Below are positions 9,497-18,520 of a stretch of DNA of 64,000 nt, one piece after another (position 1 is the stretch's first letter; each line of letters begins with the position of its first letter). The stretch lies in assembly GCA_001914405.1 (NCBI GenBank), contig MSDW01000001.1, positions 310,001-374,000 on the forward strand. Reading direction: 5' to 3'. The position numbers and the translations under genes were made by a program. The notes beneath the pieces are model-generated. The model had not been told where the DNA came from and did not search any database. It saw nothing but the letters and a program-made list of their open reading frames with translations. The stretch is from Candidatus Methanohalarchaeum thermophilum. Lineage in GTDB: Archaea; Halobacteriota; Methanonatronarchaeia; Methanonatronarchaeales; Methanonatronarchaeaceae.

Positions 9497-10561
9497 TTAT
9501 TTGTTTTGGTTTTTGATTTTTATGTCTATTGCTATGTTCCATACTCCGGGGGAGTATGATCTTACTATTCTTTCGTCTAGGAATTTAGTTTTTTTGTTGT
9601 ATTTTTGGGCTGTTTCTTTTATCTCTTTTTTTGGTTTTTGGTATAGGTTTTTTTCTTTTTCTATGTCGTAGTAGTGGATTATTCCTTTGTCTCCTATTAG
9701 TTTTAGGGCTGTTTTTAGGAAGTCACCTGATTTGAAGGGGAGGTTCATTATTGTTCGGTCTGCGTATCCTTTGTATTTTTGGGCTATTTTTCTTATGTCT
9801 GCGTGGATTGGTTTGGTTTTTTTCTCTACTTTGTTTGTTTTTATGTTTTCTTTTAGTAGTTTTATTGCTGTTTTGTTTTTGTCTACGGCTATTATTTTTT
9901 GTGCTTTTGTTTTTTTGGCTATTAGTATTGCGAATGGTCCTACGCCTGTGAACATGTCTATTACTTTTTCGTTTTCTTTTACTTGGTTTTTTATTCTTTC
10001 TCTTTCTTTTGATAGTCTGGGTGAGAAGAAGGCTTTTGATAGATCTATTTTGTATTTACATCCATGTTCTTTGTGTATGGTTGTGGTTTTGTTTTTTCCT
10101 GCTATTTTTTCGTATTTTCTGGTTCTGTATTCTCCTTGTACTGATGTAGTTGGTGTTAGTACTGTTTTTAGGTGTTTGTGTACTTTCATGAGTTCTTCTC
10201 CAATTATTTCCTTTTGGTTTTTTAGTTCGCTTGGTATCTCTATTATTGCTATATCCCCGACTATGTCAAATGATGAAGGAGCTTTTTCTAACTGTTTTGG
10301 CGTTAATTTATTTTTTAGTGCTGTTTTTAGGTTTTGATAGTTATTTTTATGTTTTTTGTGGTTTTTTACTGTAAATTTTGGGTTTTTCAGGTTTTTTTGT
10401 ATTTTTCTTTTTTCTTTTTGATTTGGTTCTTTTTTTATTGGGATGAATAGGTGGTTTTTTTCTTTGAGTATCTCGTGTTTTTTGTCAAGTAAGTTTAGTT
10501 CGATTAGGGTTTTTCTTGCTTTTTCTCCTTCCTTTTTTTGGACCTGAATTGAGTTCGTCAT
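9497..10561 (-). CDS. trm5: tRNA (guanine37-N1)-methyltransferase Trm5
   Basis: Class I SAM-dependent enzyme that methylates G37 next to the anticodon to prevent frameshifting. It has an N-terminal lysine-rich D1/D2 region (about 1-170) with SVQGEYRTRKYE, typical of Trm5. The Rossmann domain shows VIDMFTGVGPFAILIAKK (motif I), IAVDKNKTAI and the catalytic NLPF (NLPM-type) motif. 354 aa matches the archaeal family. The gene ends about 110 bp from tRNA-Thr and is divergent from dphB, sharing a short intergenic region of about 40 bp. Confidence 0.93.
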   Translation of the reverse strand: MTNSIQVQKKEGEKARKTLIELNLLDKKHEILKEKNHLFIPIKKEPNQKEKRKIQKNLKNPKFTVKNHKKHKNNYQNLKTALKNKLTPKQLEKAPSSFDIVGDIAIIEIPSELKNQKEIIGEELMKVHKHLKTVLTPTTSVQGEYRTRKYEKIAGKNKTTTIHKEHGCKYKIDLSKAFFSPRLSKERERIKNQVKENEKVIDMFTGVGPFAILIAKKTKAQKIIAVDKNKTAIKLLKENIKTNKVEKKTKPIHADIRKIAQKYKGYADRTIMNLPFKSGDFLKTALKLIGDKGIIHYYDIEKEKNLYQKPKKEIKETAQKYNKKTKFLDERIVRSYSPGVWNIAIDIKIKNQNK

Positions 10562-10605
10562 CTTTTGGCAAAAAAATATTGGTTTAGTTAAATAATTGTT
10601 CTGTG

Positions 10606-11370
10606 ATGTCTCTTTACTTCATTGGTTTAGGGCTTTATGATGAAAAAAGTATATCGGTGAGAGGATTAGAAGAGGCAAAAGACTGTGATAAGTTGTTTGC
10701 TGAGTTTTATACATCTAAATTAATGGGCAGTTCCTTAAATGATATTGAAAATTTGATTGATAGTGAAATAATTTGTCTTAGTAGGGATAAGGTTGAGAGA
10801 TCCGATTTAATTGTAAGTGAGGCTGAAGAAGCGAAGGTAGGTTTCTTGGTGGGAGGAGACCCTATGATCTCTACGACTCATGTTGATCTGCGGCTTGATG
10901 CTATTGATAGAGATGTTGATGTAAGAATAATTCACGGGACATCGATTTATACGGCTGCACCAGGTTTAGCTGGACTTCAAAACTATAAATTTGGTAGATC
11001 AGCTACTTTGACCTTCCCTAGGAATGATAAATACCCTAGGTCTGCTTTTAATGCTGTTAAAGAAAATAGAGGGAGAGGGCTTCATACATTACTTTTCTTG
11101 GACCTGGAGGAGGATGGAAATTTTCTTTCTCCCTCTGAGGGGCTTGAGTATTTAATGGAAGTGGTAAGAGAAGAAAAATCTGATTTAATTAATTTGGAAA
11201 CTGTTTGCGTTGTAGTTGGTAGGGCAGGTTCATCTGATCCGGAGTTGGTAGTTGATGAAATAGGTGAATTAATTGAAAGGGATTTTAATCAACCGATGTA
11301 TATTTTAATCGTTCCAGGTGACCTGCATTTCAGAGAGGAAGAGGCACTGGATAAATTAAAACAGGTCTAG
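10606..11370 (+). CDS. dphB: Diphthine synthase
   Basis: Tetrapyrrole-methylase-fold enzyme that trimethylates the modified histidine of elongation factor 2 during diphthamide synthesis. The start [20 protein letters not shown] and the SAM-binding block [20 protein letters not shown] are diagnostic; [21 protein letters not shown] follows. The length of 254 aa fits DphB. GTG-ATG occurs in tandem at 10603/10606 and the ATG is preferred. It is followed 75 bp later by a HerA-like ATPase in the same direction. Confidence 0.95.
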   Translation: MSLYFIGLGLYDEKSISVRGLEEAKDCDKLFAEFYTSKLMGSSLNDIENLIDSEIICLSRDKVERSDLIVSEAEEAKVGFLVGGDPMISTTHVDLRLDAIDRDVDVRIIHGTSIYTAAPGLAGLQNYKFGRSATLTFPRNDKYPRSAFNAVKENRGRGLHTLLFLDLEEDGNFLSPSEGLEYLMEVVREEKSDLINLETVCVVVGRAGSSDPELVVDEIGELIERDFNQPMYILIVPGDLHFREEEALDKLKQV

Positions 11371-11444
11371 ATTATTAAAATAGGGAAAGTGTAATTAGTT
11401 GTTGTTCCCATTTATTTTATGTCTCGGGGATGGGTGTTTTTTAG

Positions 11445-13040
11445 ATGAGTAGAACGACCATTGGAACGGTTCACGGTAAAACTGGATTCAATAATTTTAA
11501 ATTTCTTGTAGAAGATCCGAGTGTAGAGAGGATGGAGTACATTAAGGTATGGCATGAATCTGATAACTGGATCCTTGGTCAAGTTCTGGATTTGACTAAG
11601 AAGAATCCAACTTATAACTCAGATAGGGATTTTGATCCTACAGAAGAAAAGATAATAGCTAAGTCATCAATTATTGGGTATAGAGATGATAATGGGCTTT
11701 TGAGGCCACCTAAGACTCCATTAAGTCCTGGTGATGAGGTTTATAGGGCAGATGACTCTCTTATTTGTGAATCTCTTGGTATCGATAGAGGAGAAGTGTA
11801 TATAGGGAACTTGGATAGAAAAGATCTCGAAGTTAATTTAGATGCAAATGAATTAGTTCAAAAACATTGTTCTATATTGGCTAAAACTGGAAGTGGAAAA
11901 AGCTATACCTGTGGAGTCTTGATTGAAGAATTAAAAGAAGAAAATGTCCCAGTAGTAGTGATTGATCCACATGGAGAATTTCACTCGATGAGGAAACCTA
12001 ATAAATCGAGTAAACAGAAAGCTAGGATGGATGAATTCAATGTCTCGCCCAAAGGTTACTCTAACATAGACATATACTCTACTGGAGATAATTTAGGTAA
12101 AAAACTGGTACTTGACGGAAAAAATCTGGGGCCAAGAGACATAATAGATCTATTACCTACAAACCCCACTAACACCCAGACTGGGTTATTATACAAGGCC
12201 GTTAAAGAGCTTAGAGGTAGAAGAGGGGACTATGACATCAATGAGTTAATTAGAACTATTAAAGGATATGATAGTAAATCAAAATGGAACTTAATTAATC
12301 AACTTGAAGTCGTAGCCGACTTAAATCTTTTTTCAGCCAATCCTACTCCAATAGAAGATATGGTTTCACCAGGAAAGATATCTATAATCAACTTGAAGGG
12401 ATTTAAACCAGATATACAAGAGATATTAGTCACTAGATTATGTAATGATCTTTTTATGGCACGAAAAAATGAAAAGATACCACCCGCTATGTTGATAGTA
12501 GAAGAAGCACACAATTTTGCTCCAGAAAGAGGTTTTAAGAGTTCAGCTTCTACAGATATAATGAGGACGATAGCAAGCGAGGGCCGAAAATTCGGTTTAG
12601 GTCTGACAGTAGTTTCTCAGAGACCTGCGAGAGTCGATAAAAATGTCTTATCACAATGCAATACCCAGATTATACTCAAAGTAACTAACCCAAATGACCT
12701 GAAAGCAATAAAAAAAGGAGTCGAAGGATTGACGACAGAGATGCAAGACGAAATACAGAGCTTACCTACAGGAGTTAGCCTGTTAGTAAGTAACGATATT
12801 GAAAAACCAGTTTTTGTAGATGTCCGAGTAAGAAAAAGCAGTCACGGAGGCGAAGCCGTAAAGGTAACAAAGAATAGCGGTAAAAGTAAAAAGAAGAGTA
12901 CAAATAAAAATAAAAATAAAAATAAAAATAAAAATAAGAGTAAGTCGGTTAGTGGAAGCGGGAAGACTAAAAAAGGCACTGAGGATTTTGCTGAGGAAGG
13001 AGAGGATGGAGGGCTTATGGATAAGATATTTGGGAAATAA
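11445..13040 (+). CDS. HerA-like hexameric ATPase
   Basis: FtsK/HerA superfamily motor. The N-terminal HAS-barrel-like region (about 1-130) precedes Walker A at LAKTGSGKSYTCGVL, then VVVIDPHGEFHSM, Walker B MLIVEEAHNFAPE and the arginine region VSQRPARVDKNVLSQCNTQI. Such ATPases pump DNA, often in end resection with NurA. No nurA is adjacent, so this may be a paralogue with another role. The C-terminal tail is low-complexity and built on a six-base repeat at 12903-12938 that encodes alternating Asn-Lys. The gene stops directly against the stop of the convergent protease gene (13040/13041). Confidence 0.88.
   Translation: MSRTTIGTVHGKTGFNNFKFLVEDPSVERMEYIKVWHESDNWILGQVLDLTKKNPTYNSDRDFDPTEEKIIAKSSIIGYRDDNGLLRPPKTPLSPGDEVYRADDSLICESLGIDRGEVYIGNLDRKDLEVNLDANELVQKHCSILAKTGSGKSYTCGVLIEELKEENVPVVVIDPHGEFHSMRKPNKSSKQKARMDEFNVSPKGYSNIDIYSTGDNLGKKLVLDGKNLGPRDIIDLLPTNPTNTQTGLLYKAVKELRGRRGDYDINELIRTIKGYDSKSKWNLINQLEVVADLNLFSANPTPIEDMVSPGKISIINLKGFKPDIQEILVTRLCNDLFMARKNEKIPPAMLIVEEAHNFAPERGFKSSASTDIMRTIASEGRKFGLGLTVVSQRPARVDKNVLSQCNTQIILKVTNPNDLKAIKKGVEGLTTEMQDEIQSLPTGVSLLVSNDIEKPVFVDVRVRKSSHGGEAVKVTKNSGKSKKKSTNKNKNKNKNKNKSKSVSGSGKTKKGTEDFAEEGEDGGLMDKIFGK
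12903..12938 (+). repeat. Hexanucleotide tandem repeat AATAAA in the HerA-like gene
   Basis: About six tandem AATAAA-type units lie in frame and encode (Asn-Lys)n in the tail. A unit of six keeps the frame open when copies are gained or lost, so the tail length could vary by slippage. Confidence 0.8.
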
Positions 13041-13892
13041 TCATCTAACTAAGTTTTCTACATTACTTCTCTCTGTCAAAGACTTGTATAATTCCATTAA
13101 GCTATGAATTTCTTTAGGTAAATCAGTTGATACATTTAATCCGATTTCCTCGGCTTTTTCAGGGAAGATTGGATAAGAATGTATGTCATTCGAATAAAGC
13201 AATTTTTCACATACTTTGTCCACATCTTCAACTCTATCCTCTATAAGCTCTCTTATTAAGTCATCAACATTATTCATAGCCCACTCTGAAACTAATCCTA
13301 AAGCTAAAGTTGAATCCTCTGCATCTAATTCCTTCTTGTCCTTAACCGATATCCAGCTTTTAGCTGGTAAAACACCCCGTAATAAATCACCGATTTGAGG
13401 ATCAACAGGGCCTATTGTAGCCTGTTTATCCATAACAATTTCATCTGCTCCTAAGGCAATTATAGTTCCACCGGACATTGCAAAATGAGGAACAATCACT
13501 CTAGTTTTTTTATTATGGCTTTTTAATGCTTTAGCTATTTGAATTGAAGGAAGTAAACTTCCTCCTGGCGTATGTATTACTAAATCAATAGGTTCATCTC
13601 TGTTTTCCCTTATACTTCTAATGATCTCCTCAGAATCTTCAACATCAATTTTAGAAAAAACTGGAACCCCAAAAAGAGATATAGGTGTTTTACGATGTAT
13701 CATAGTAATTACCTTGTTCCCTGTTTCTGATTCAATTTCACTTATCTTCTTTAGCCGACTCCTCTTCCTTCTCCAAATCTGTAGCCTAGGAGCCATCACT
13801 ACATATCCAATAACCACCAAAATTAGTATAGTTATATAATCAAAGGATCCCAAGTTCTCAAACATAACAATAAATTGATTCGAGAAAAACAA
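13041..13892 (-). CDS. Membrane-anchored ClpP-fold serine protease (SDH/SppA-like)
   Basis: One N-terminal membrane helix (about residues 18-36) is followed by a crotonase/ClpP-fold domain of the SDH (serine dehydrogenase proteinase) family. Motifs are LVIHTPGGSLLPSIQIAKAL (oxyanion region) and PHFAMSGGTIIALGADEIVMD, with the candidate nucleophile Ser in AMSGG, then IGPVDPQIGDL. The soluble domain probably faces the cytoplasm and cleaves membrane or signal peptides. An alternative start is the ATG at 13862. It converges with the HerA-like gene with no spacer. Confidence 0.88.
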   Translation of the reverse strand: MFFSNQFIVMFENLGSFDYITILILVVIGYVVMAPRLQIWRRKRSRLKKISEIESETGNKVITMIHRKTPISLFGVPVFSKIDVEDSEEIIRSIRENRDEPIDLVIHTPGGSLLPSIQIAKALKSHNKKTRVIVPHFAMSGGTIIALGADEIVMDKQATIGPVDPQIGDLLRGVLPAKSWISVKDKKELDAEDSTLALGLVSEWAMNNVDDLIRELIEDRVEDVDKVCEKLLYSNDIHSYPIFPEKAEEIGLNVSTDLPKEIHSLMELYKSLTERSNVENLVR

Positions 13893-14000
13893 AAATCTAA
13901 TTAAAGCAAACCAAAAAAAGCCCCAAATTAAAATAAAAAAAAGAATAGAGAATCAAATACTTATCTTGACTCCAGAAAATGTAATATCCCAGAGCTTAAG

Positions 14001-14073
14001 TTTTATCTCTTTGTGGGTTTGCAAGGGAGCAGCATAGACCCTTTCCTTAATCTCTGATTTAGGTATGGGTCAC
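14001..14073 (+). mobile_element. Minimal LE-RE element at the mpg stop codon
   Basis: TTTTATCTCTTTGTGGG (LE), then GGGAGCAGCATAG, hairpin CCTTAATCTCTGATTTAGG and TATGGGTCAC (RE). The following TTCAC contains the complement of the mpg TGA stop. The same LE plus GCAGCATAG block opens the family A copy at 51364, so this looks like an internal-deletion derivative. Confidence 0.65.
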
Positions 14074-14074
14074 T

Positions 14075-14632
14075 TCACTTTCTTGAAACATACTCGTTGT
14101 TTTCTATATAGAATCTCAAATGGCTGTTGTCTTCAACTCCTATCCTTTGATCTTTAACTATTTCATCTGCTTTATATCCATTTTTAGTCCATAATCTATT
14201 TTCTTTGGTGATGTCTAATCCATTTAAATTCATGTCTATGTTAAAAGCTTCTGTAACTTTTCCAGGTCCGTTTGTTAAATTATTTTGTTTTCCCCTGTTT
14301 TTCTTCATCTTATCTAGTCCCTCGATAGGTTCTACGGCTCTTATTAAGACTGCTTCTGGAATTCCCTCTACATTTGTAACGAAATTTAGCATGGTATGTA
14401 TACCGTAGATCAAGTAGATATAAGCTATACCGCCTTTTCTGTACATAACCTCTGTTCTATTAGTTTTTCCTACTGAAGCATGGCAAGCAGAGTCTTCTTC
14501 ACCGCAATAAGCTTCAGTTTCAACGATTTTTCCCTTAAGGACTGAATTACTTGTTTTATGAACCAATATTTTACCTAAGAGGTTTTTCGCAACCTCAACT
14601 GCATCTCTAGTATAAAAAGCTCTACTTAACAT
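14075..14632 (-). CDS. mpg: DNA-3-methyladenine glycosylase (AAG/MPG family)
   Basis: Excises alkylated and deaminated purines to start base-excision repair. Family motifs are VAKNLLGKILVH, IVETEAYCGEEDSACHAS (catalytic Glu region), GIAYIYLIYGIHTMLNFVTN and LTNGPGKVTEAFNI. I choose the ATG at 14632 (MLSRAFYTRD), giving 185 aa. It overlaps the end of the UPF0182 gene by about 11 bp, so the two are translationally coupled. The TGA stop lies in the conserved TTCAC at the edge of a minimal element. Confidence 0.93.
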   Translation of the reverse strand: MLSRAFYTRDAVEVAKNLLGKILVHKTSNSVLKGKIVETEAYCGEEDSACHASVGKTNRTEVMYRKGGIAYIYLIYGIHTMLNFVTNVEGIPEAVLIRAVEPIEGLDKMKKNRGKQNNLTNGPGKVTEAFNIDMNLNGLDITKENRLWTKNGYKADEIVKDQRIGVEDNSHLRFYIENNEYVSRK

Positions 14633-17321
14633 TTTGATCTGGAATAATAGATTGGTTGAGTTCCTCAAGTATTTCGCCTAACTCTCCTAAACTGTTTCCA
14701 AATTCCGTCCATTCGCCTTGTCCCGCATATTTCTTTATATTGCTATATTCTTGAAGCGCCTCCATGATCCTCTCTCTCAGATCTACTGGTCCAGGTGGTT
14801 CCTCAACCTCTCCAAAAAGAGAAGCTAATCCTTTATCCAGTTCTTCTGACATAACAACTTTGTCTCCATTTGAGACGATAATTCTTCGTAATTCAGGTAA
14901 TGCACTCTCTTCGGATCTGATAAATATTGGTTCAACATAGAGAACTGAGTCGTCTAATGGTATTACTAATAGATTTCCTCTAATAACTTCTGATCCTCTC
15001 TGATCCCACAGAGTTAATTGCCGTGATATGTCTGGGTTTTGGTCTATTCTGGCTTCTATCTGACTTGTACCGAGAATTAATTCGCTTTTCGTGAATTGGT
15101 AGTGCTTGATCTCTCCATAGTGTGGCATATCACTTCTTGCTCCTATCCAAGCAACCATGTTATCCTTGTTGGTAGGTGAAAAGGGCTGTATTAATACAAA
15201 TTCCGTGTCATTATTATTTGGAAGGGATAAGGTAACATAATATGGTTCTACTTTTATTCTTTCACCTGAATATTTTTCTCTTGGAATCTCCCACTCATCT
15301 TCTTTTCCGTAGAAAACCGTAGGATCCTCCATATGATAGGTTCTATACTTATCCATCTGTATATCGAAATAATCTTCTGGATATCTTATGTGTTCCTTTA
15401 ATTTGGAGGGCATTTCCTCGAAGTCCTTGAAGAGGGATGGAAAGATCTTTTTCCAAGAATTGATAATTGGGTCGTCTTGGTTAATTTGATAAAATGTAAC
15501 TTCTCCACTGTATGCGTTAACTACAACTTTTACTGAGTTTCTTACATAATTAAATCCATCTGTTGGCTCTGAGTATGGGAACCTATCTGATGTAGTGTAA
15601 GCGTCTATTATCCAATATAGGCCTCCATCGTATGTAACTGGATAAGGATCTGAGTCATATTCTAGAAATGGAGCTAATTCGTTAACTCTTTGCTTTATGT
15701 CTCGATTAAACATTACCTTACTGTCTTCATCAATATAATTGCTTAAAAATAATTGTATATCATTGAACCTGTATGAGAAAGCTATTTCGTTTAATGTATT
15801 TAATTTAACTCCTCCTTCGCCCTTGTAGCTTGTATAGACATTTTGTTCGCCACTAGGGTAATCAAATTCTTCTCTAGATGTGTCTACCACTACATAATTA
15901 TCTGTTTTTTCTCCGTAATAGATTTCAGGCCTGGATATATTTAATATGCCCTTTGGAGGAATATCCTTTAATATTAGCTCTGGGAAACCTTCGTCCGTTT
16001 TCTCATTGACAGGACTCATTACCATTCCAAAGCCGTGAGTGTAAACTAAGTGTCTGTTAACCCATGTATCAGCGGTTGATGGTAGTTTACTGACATCAAG
16101 TTCACGCATTGATAACATTACTTGCTTATAACTTTCCTTTCCATTGAATTGGTATCTATCTACATCAACATCACTAAATGAATAGTATAATCTAAGTTCC
16201 TGTAACTGCTCGTATGTTGATTTTAGAGCTCTATAGTCCCACAGTCGAATGTTATCTATAGTTCCATTGTTTTTTTGGATCTCTTTGGCGGTGATATTTT
16301 GATCAACAATGAATGGTTTTTCCTGTATCTTAGATAACCCAAATCCTTCTTGAGTCATATTTATGTTGTTTTCGATGTATTCTTCTTCTAGCTTTAACTC
16401 ATTTGGACTAACACTTAATCCCTGTACCACTGCAGGAGCTATAAACAAACCAATGAATGAAAAAACCAATAATAAGCCAATTGAAGCAGGAATAAGTTGG
16501 AAATTAGTTAACTTTAAGTTATAAAATAATATTAAACCTAGTAATATTGATAAAACCATTAAAAACTGGAGAACAGGTAAAACAATGTTTATATCAGTGT
16601 ATCCTGCACCGTAAACCACACCAGAACTTGAAAAAAGTAATCCAAATTTATTTAAGTAGAAATTAGCTGCTAAAATAATGAAAAAAAGACCTAAGAGAAC
16701 AGATACATGCTTGAGCCCTCTTTTAGGTAGATCACCTAATGATTCTATCCTTATTTGGTCTGAGGAAGGAGTTGACATACCTGCTAAATAAATCAACGAA
16801 ACCAATACGATGCTCAAAATTATTAACCAAAGCATTAAGTCCTTTATTAAATTATATACTGGTAATGAAAAGAAATAAAACGAAATATCTTTACTAAAAA
16901 TAGGGTCTTTCATCCCATAAGCTGTCTTATTAAGGAATAATAATATTTCCTGCCAGTTACCTGAAAAGATTAACCCAAGGCCAATTGAAACAAAAGAAAT
17001 TAAAACTAAAGCTAATTTATCAGGAAATTGCTTTGAACCTGATTCATAATCAATTGACTTCCTTAGGTACTTAATAGAGAATCTGTAATTAATATAAAAA
17101 ACTACAAATGCAAATATGGATATTGCTACAAATAGGAGAATCCTAGCCATTATCTTTTTCTCAAATACAGATGAAAAACCAAGGGAACCGAACCAAAGCC
17201 AATTAGTGTAAATACTTACTAAAGTACCTGCACCCAAGATCAATAAGAAGAACAATCCAAGTAATATATATTTCAGGCTGTTTGTTTTCTTCATCAATTC
17301 ATTAATTTGTTTTTGGAACAT
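14622..17321 (-). CDS. UPF0182 family integral membrane protein
   Basis: A very large protein of 899 aa with about seven membrane helices in the first 310 residues, followed by a long extracytoplasmic domain of about 580 residues. That domain contains DTWVNRHLVYTHGFGMVMSP and LYWIIDAYTTSDRFPYSEP, both typical of UPF0182 (COG1615). An acidic C-terminal segment closes the protein. No biochemical role is established for the family. It lies directly upstream of, and overlapping, the mpg gene, so the repair enzyme may simply ride on this transcript. Confidence 0.93.
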   Translation of the reverse strand: MFQKQINELMKKTNSLKYILLGLFFLLILGAGTLVSIYTNWLWFGSLGFSSVFEKKIMARILLFVAISIFAFVVFYINYRFSIKYLRKSIDYESGSKQFPDKLALVLISFVSIGLGLIFSGNWQEILLFLNKTAYGMKDPIFSKDISFYFFSLPVYNLIKDLMLWLIILSIVLVSLIYLAGMSTPSSDQIRIESLGDLPKRGLKHVSVLLGLFFIILAANFYLNKFGLLFSSSGVVYGAGYTDINIVLPVLQFLMVLSILLGLILFYNLKLTNFQLIPASIGLLLVFSFIGLFIAPAVVQGLSVSPNELKLEEEYIENNINMTQEGFGLSKIQEKPFIVDQNITAKEIQKNNGTIDNIRLWDYRALKSTYEQLQELRLYYSFSDVDVDRYQFNGKESYKQVMLSMRELDVSKLPSTADTWVNRHLVYTHGFGMVMSPVNEKTDEGFPELILKDIPPKGILNISRPEIYYGEKTDNYVVVDTSREEFDYPSGEQNVYTSYKGEGGVKLNTLNEIAFSYRFNDIQLFLSNYIDEDSKVMFNRDIKQRVNELAPFLEYDSDPYPVTYDGGLYWIIDAYTTSDRFPYSEPTDGFNYVRNSVKVVVNAYSGEVTFYQINQDDPIINSWKKIFPSLFKDFEEMPSKLKEHIRYPEDYFDIQMDKYRTYHMEDPTVFYGKEDEWEIPREKYSGERIKVEPYYVTLSLPNNNDTEFVLIQPFSPTNKDNMVAWIGARSDMPHYGEIKHYQFTKSELILGTSQIEARIDQNPDISRQLTLWDQRGSEVIRGNLLVIPLDDSVLYVEPIFIRSEESALPELRRIIVSNGDKVVMSEELDKGLASLFGEVEEPPGPVDLRERIMEALQEYSNIKKYAGQGEWTEFGNSLGELGEILEELNQSIIPDQNVK

Positions 17322-17411
17322 ATATTATTTAAATAAAAATAAAAAGAAACCTACTATTGAGAAATAGATCTCAGGTTGTATTATTCTTCAATAAAATATT
17401 TGTGGGTCTGG

Positions 17412-17648
17412 ATGGTGGAGATGGGCTATAAAAATGAAAAACATGAAAACGAAATTAACCTAGATGACGGGCTTGGAGTTGATTTAGATATAGATTTTAT
17501 CGAGGAATTACCATCAAAAGACCCTAATGATTCAAGGAATAAAAAAGATATCCCTAAGTTTATTGAATCAGCTTGGAAAGAGGCTCTTGACGAAGCCAAA
17601 AAAAGAAAAGAAAAAGAGGATTTCCCTGATAACCTAGGAGGAGATTAA
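17412..17648 (+). CDS. Small acidic protein of unknown function
   Basis: About 78 aa, rich in Asp and Glu, with no recognised domain. The C-terminal half (IPKFIESAWKEALDEAKKRK) looks like an amphipathic helix. The start is unclear: ATG at 17412 or 17421, or a TTG at 17376. Its last codons contain GGAGGAG, which is well placed as the ribosome-binding site of the following rhomboid gene, so the pair probably forms an operon. Confidence 0.6.
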   Translation: MVEMGYKNEKHENEINLDDGLGVDLDIDFIEELPSKDPNDSRNKKDIPKFIESAWKEALDEAKKRKEKEDFPDNLGGD

Positions 17649-17649
17649 C

Positions 17650-18456
17650 ATAAGTAAAACGAAATGCTCCGAATGTGGAGAAGAAGAGTTTATGCCCTAC
17701 ACATGCAGGTTCTGTGGAGAAAAATTCTGTGCTGAACATCGCTTACCAGAAAACCACGATTGCAAGGGACTAGAAGAGTACAAGAAAAAATTAAATGAAG
17801 AGGGCCAGGTCTTTAGAAAAGAAAAAAAAGCTGGAACCAACAAAAAACCGTCTAAAATGGGTTTTTTCTCTTATTTAAAAGGTAATATATCCCTAATATT
17901 ACTAGCAGGCATAGTTGTGACCTTTCTAGTTCAAACAGTAATAAGTTCTTTTAATCCAACTCTTAGTGCTAAAATCTTTTATCTAGGCCCGGACTTTATC
18001 AACAGACCATGGGCCATTTTAACGAGCATATTCGCACATAATGGGAGCTTCCACTTAATGGTTAACTCAATCGTTCTATTCTTCTTTGGTCCAGAATTAG
18101 AAAGAAGAATTGGAAGTAAAAAATTACTTGTGCTTTTCTTTTTAGCTGGAGCTCTAGGAGGCCTAGCTCAAGCTCTAATTCTGCAGAACTTTGTTTTAGG
18201 AGCTAGTGCTGCAATTCTAGGGCTGCTTGGTACATTAACTATATTAGCACCAAATATGAGGATATTTTTGTTGTTTCTCCCGATGAGGCTATGGATGGCT
18301 ACACTATTTGTGGTTTTACTTAATGTAGTCTCTTTAGGTAGAGGACCAGAAGCAAGTCTAGCTCATCTAGTTGGACTTGGTATAGGGTTGTTATACGGCC
18401 AGATGTATAAAGGGGAAACTAAAGAAACTCCTCAATCAAGGTTTTTAAGGAGGTGA
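17650..18456 (+). CDS. AN1 zinc finger-rhomboid membrane protease
   Basis: Intramembrane serine protease with an N-terminal AN1-type zinc finger. The finger needs KCSECGEEEFMPYTCRFCGEKFC plus HRLPENHDC (in two segments), and its first CxxC lies before the first ATG at 17692. Extending in frame reaches an ATA codon at 17650, six nt after GGAGGAG. I therefore propose an ATA start, or a G-to-A change of a former ATG. The rhomboid core has about six helices: FHLMVNSIVLFFFGPELERR (His-Asn), LGASAAILGLLG (catalytic Ser in GASA) and AHLVGLGIGLLYG (catalytic His). The TGA stop is part of the conserved end of the next element. Confidence 0.88.
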   Translation: MSKTKCSECGEEEFMPYTCRFCGEKFCAEHRLPENHDCKGLEEYKKKLNEEGQVFRKEKKAGTNKKPSKMGFFSYLKGNISLILLAGIVVTFLVQTVISSFNPTLSAKIFYLGPDFINRPWAILTSIFAHNGSFHLMVNSIVLFFFGPELERRIGSKKLLVLFFLAGALGGLAQALILQNFVLGASAAILGLLGTLTILAPNMRIFLLFLPMRLWMATLFVVLLNVVSLGRGPEASLAHLVGLGIGLLYGQMYKGETKETPQSRFLRR

Positions 18457-18515
18457 AGTGCCCCCTATCTAAATCAAAGGAGTTAGGAAGGTGTCTTCTC
18501 AACCTAAAAGATAAA
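18453..18515 (-). mobile_element. Minimal LE-RE element between convergent genes
   Basis: It reads GTGAAGTGCCCCC, an imperfect hairpin around ATCTAAATCAAAGGAGTTAG, GTGTCTTCTCAACC and AGATAAA. At its left the TGA of the rhomboid gene overlaps GTGAAG; at its right it ends a few bases from the stop of the AspA-like gene. It could serve both genes as a terminator. Confidence 0.6.
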
Positions 18516-18520
18516 TTAGT

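Noticed and set aside
14001-14073. SRP RNA fragment suggested by GGGAGCAGC
   Set aside because: Only a few bases match the SRP helix 8 motif, and the same block occurs at 51364 as part of an element end.
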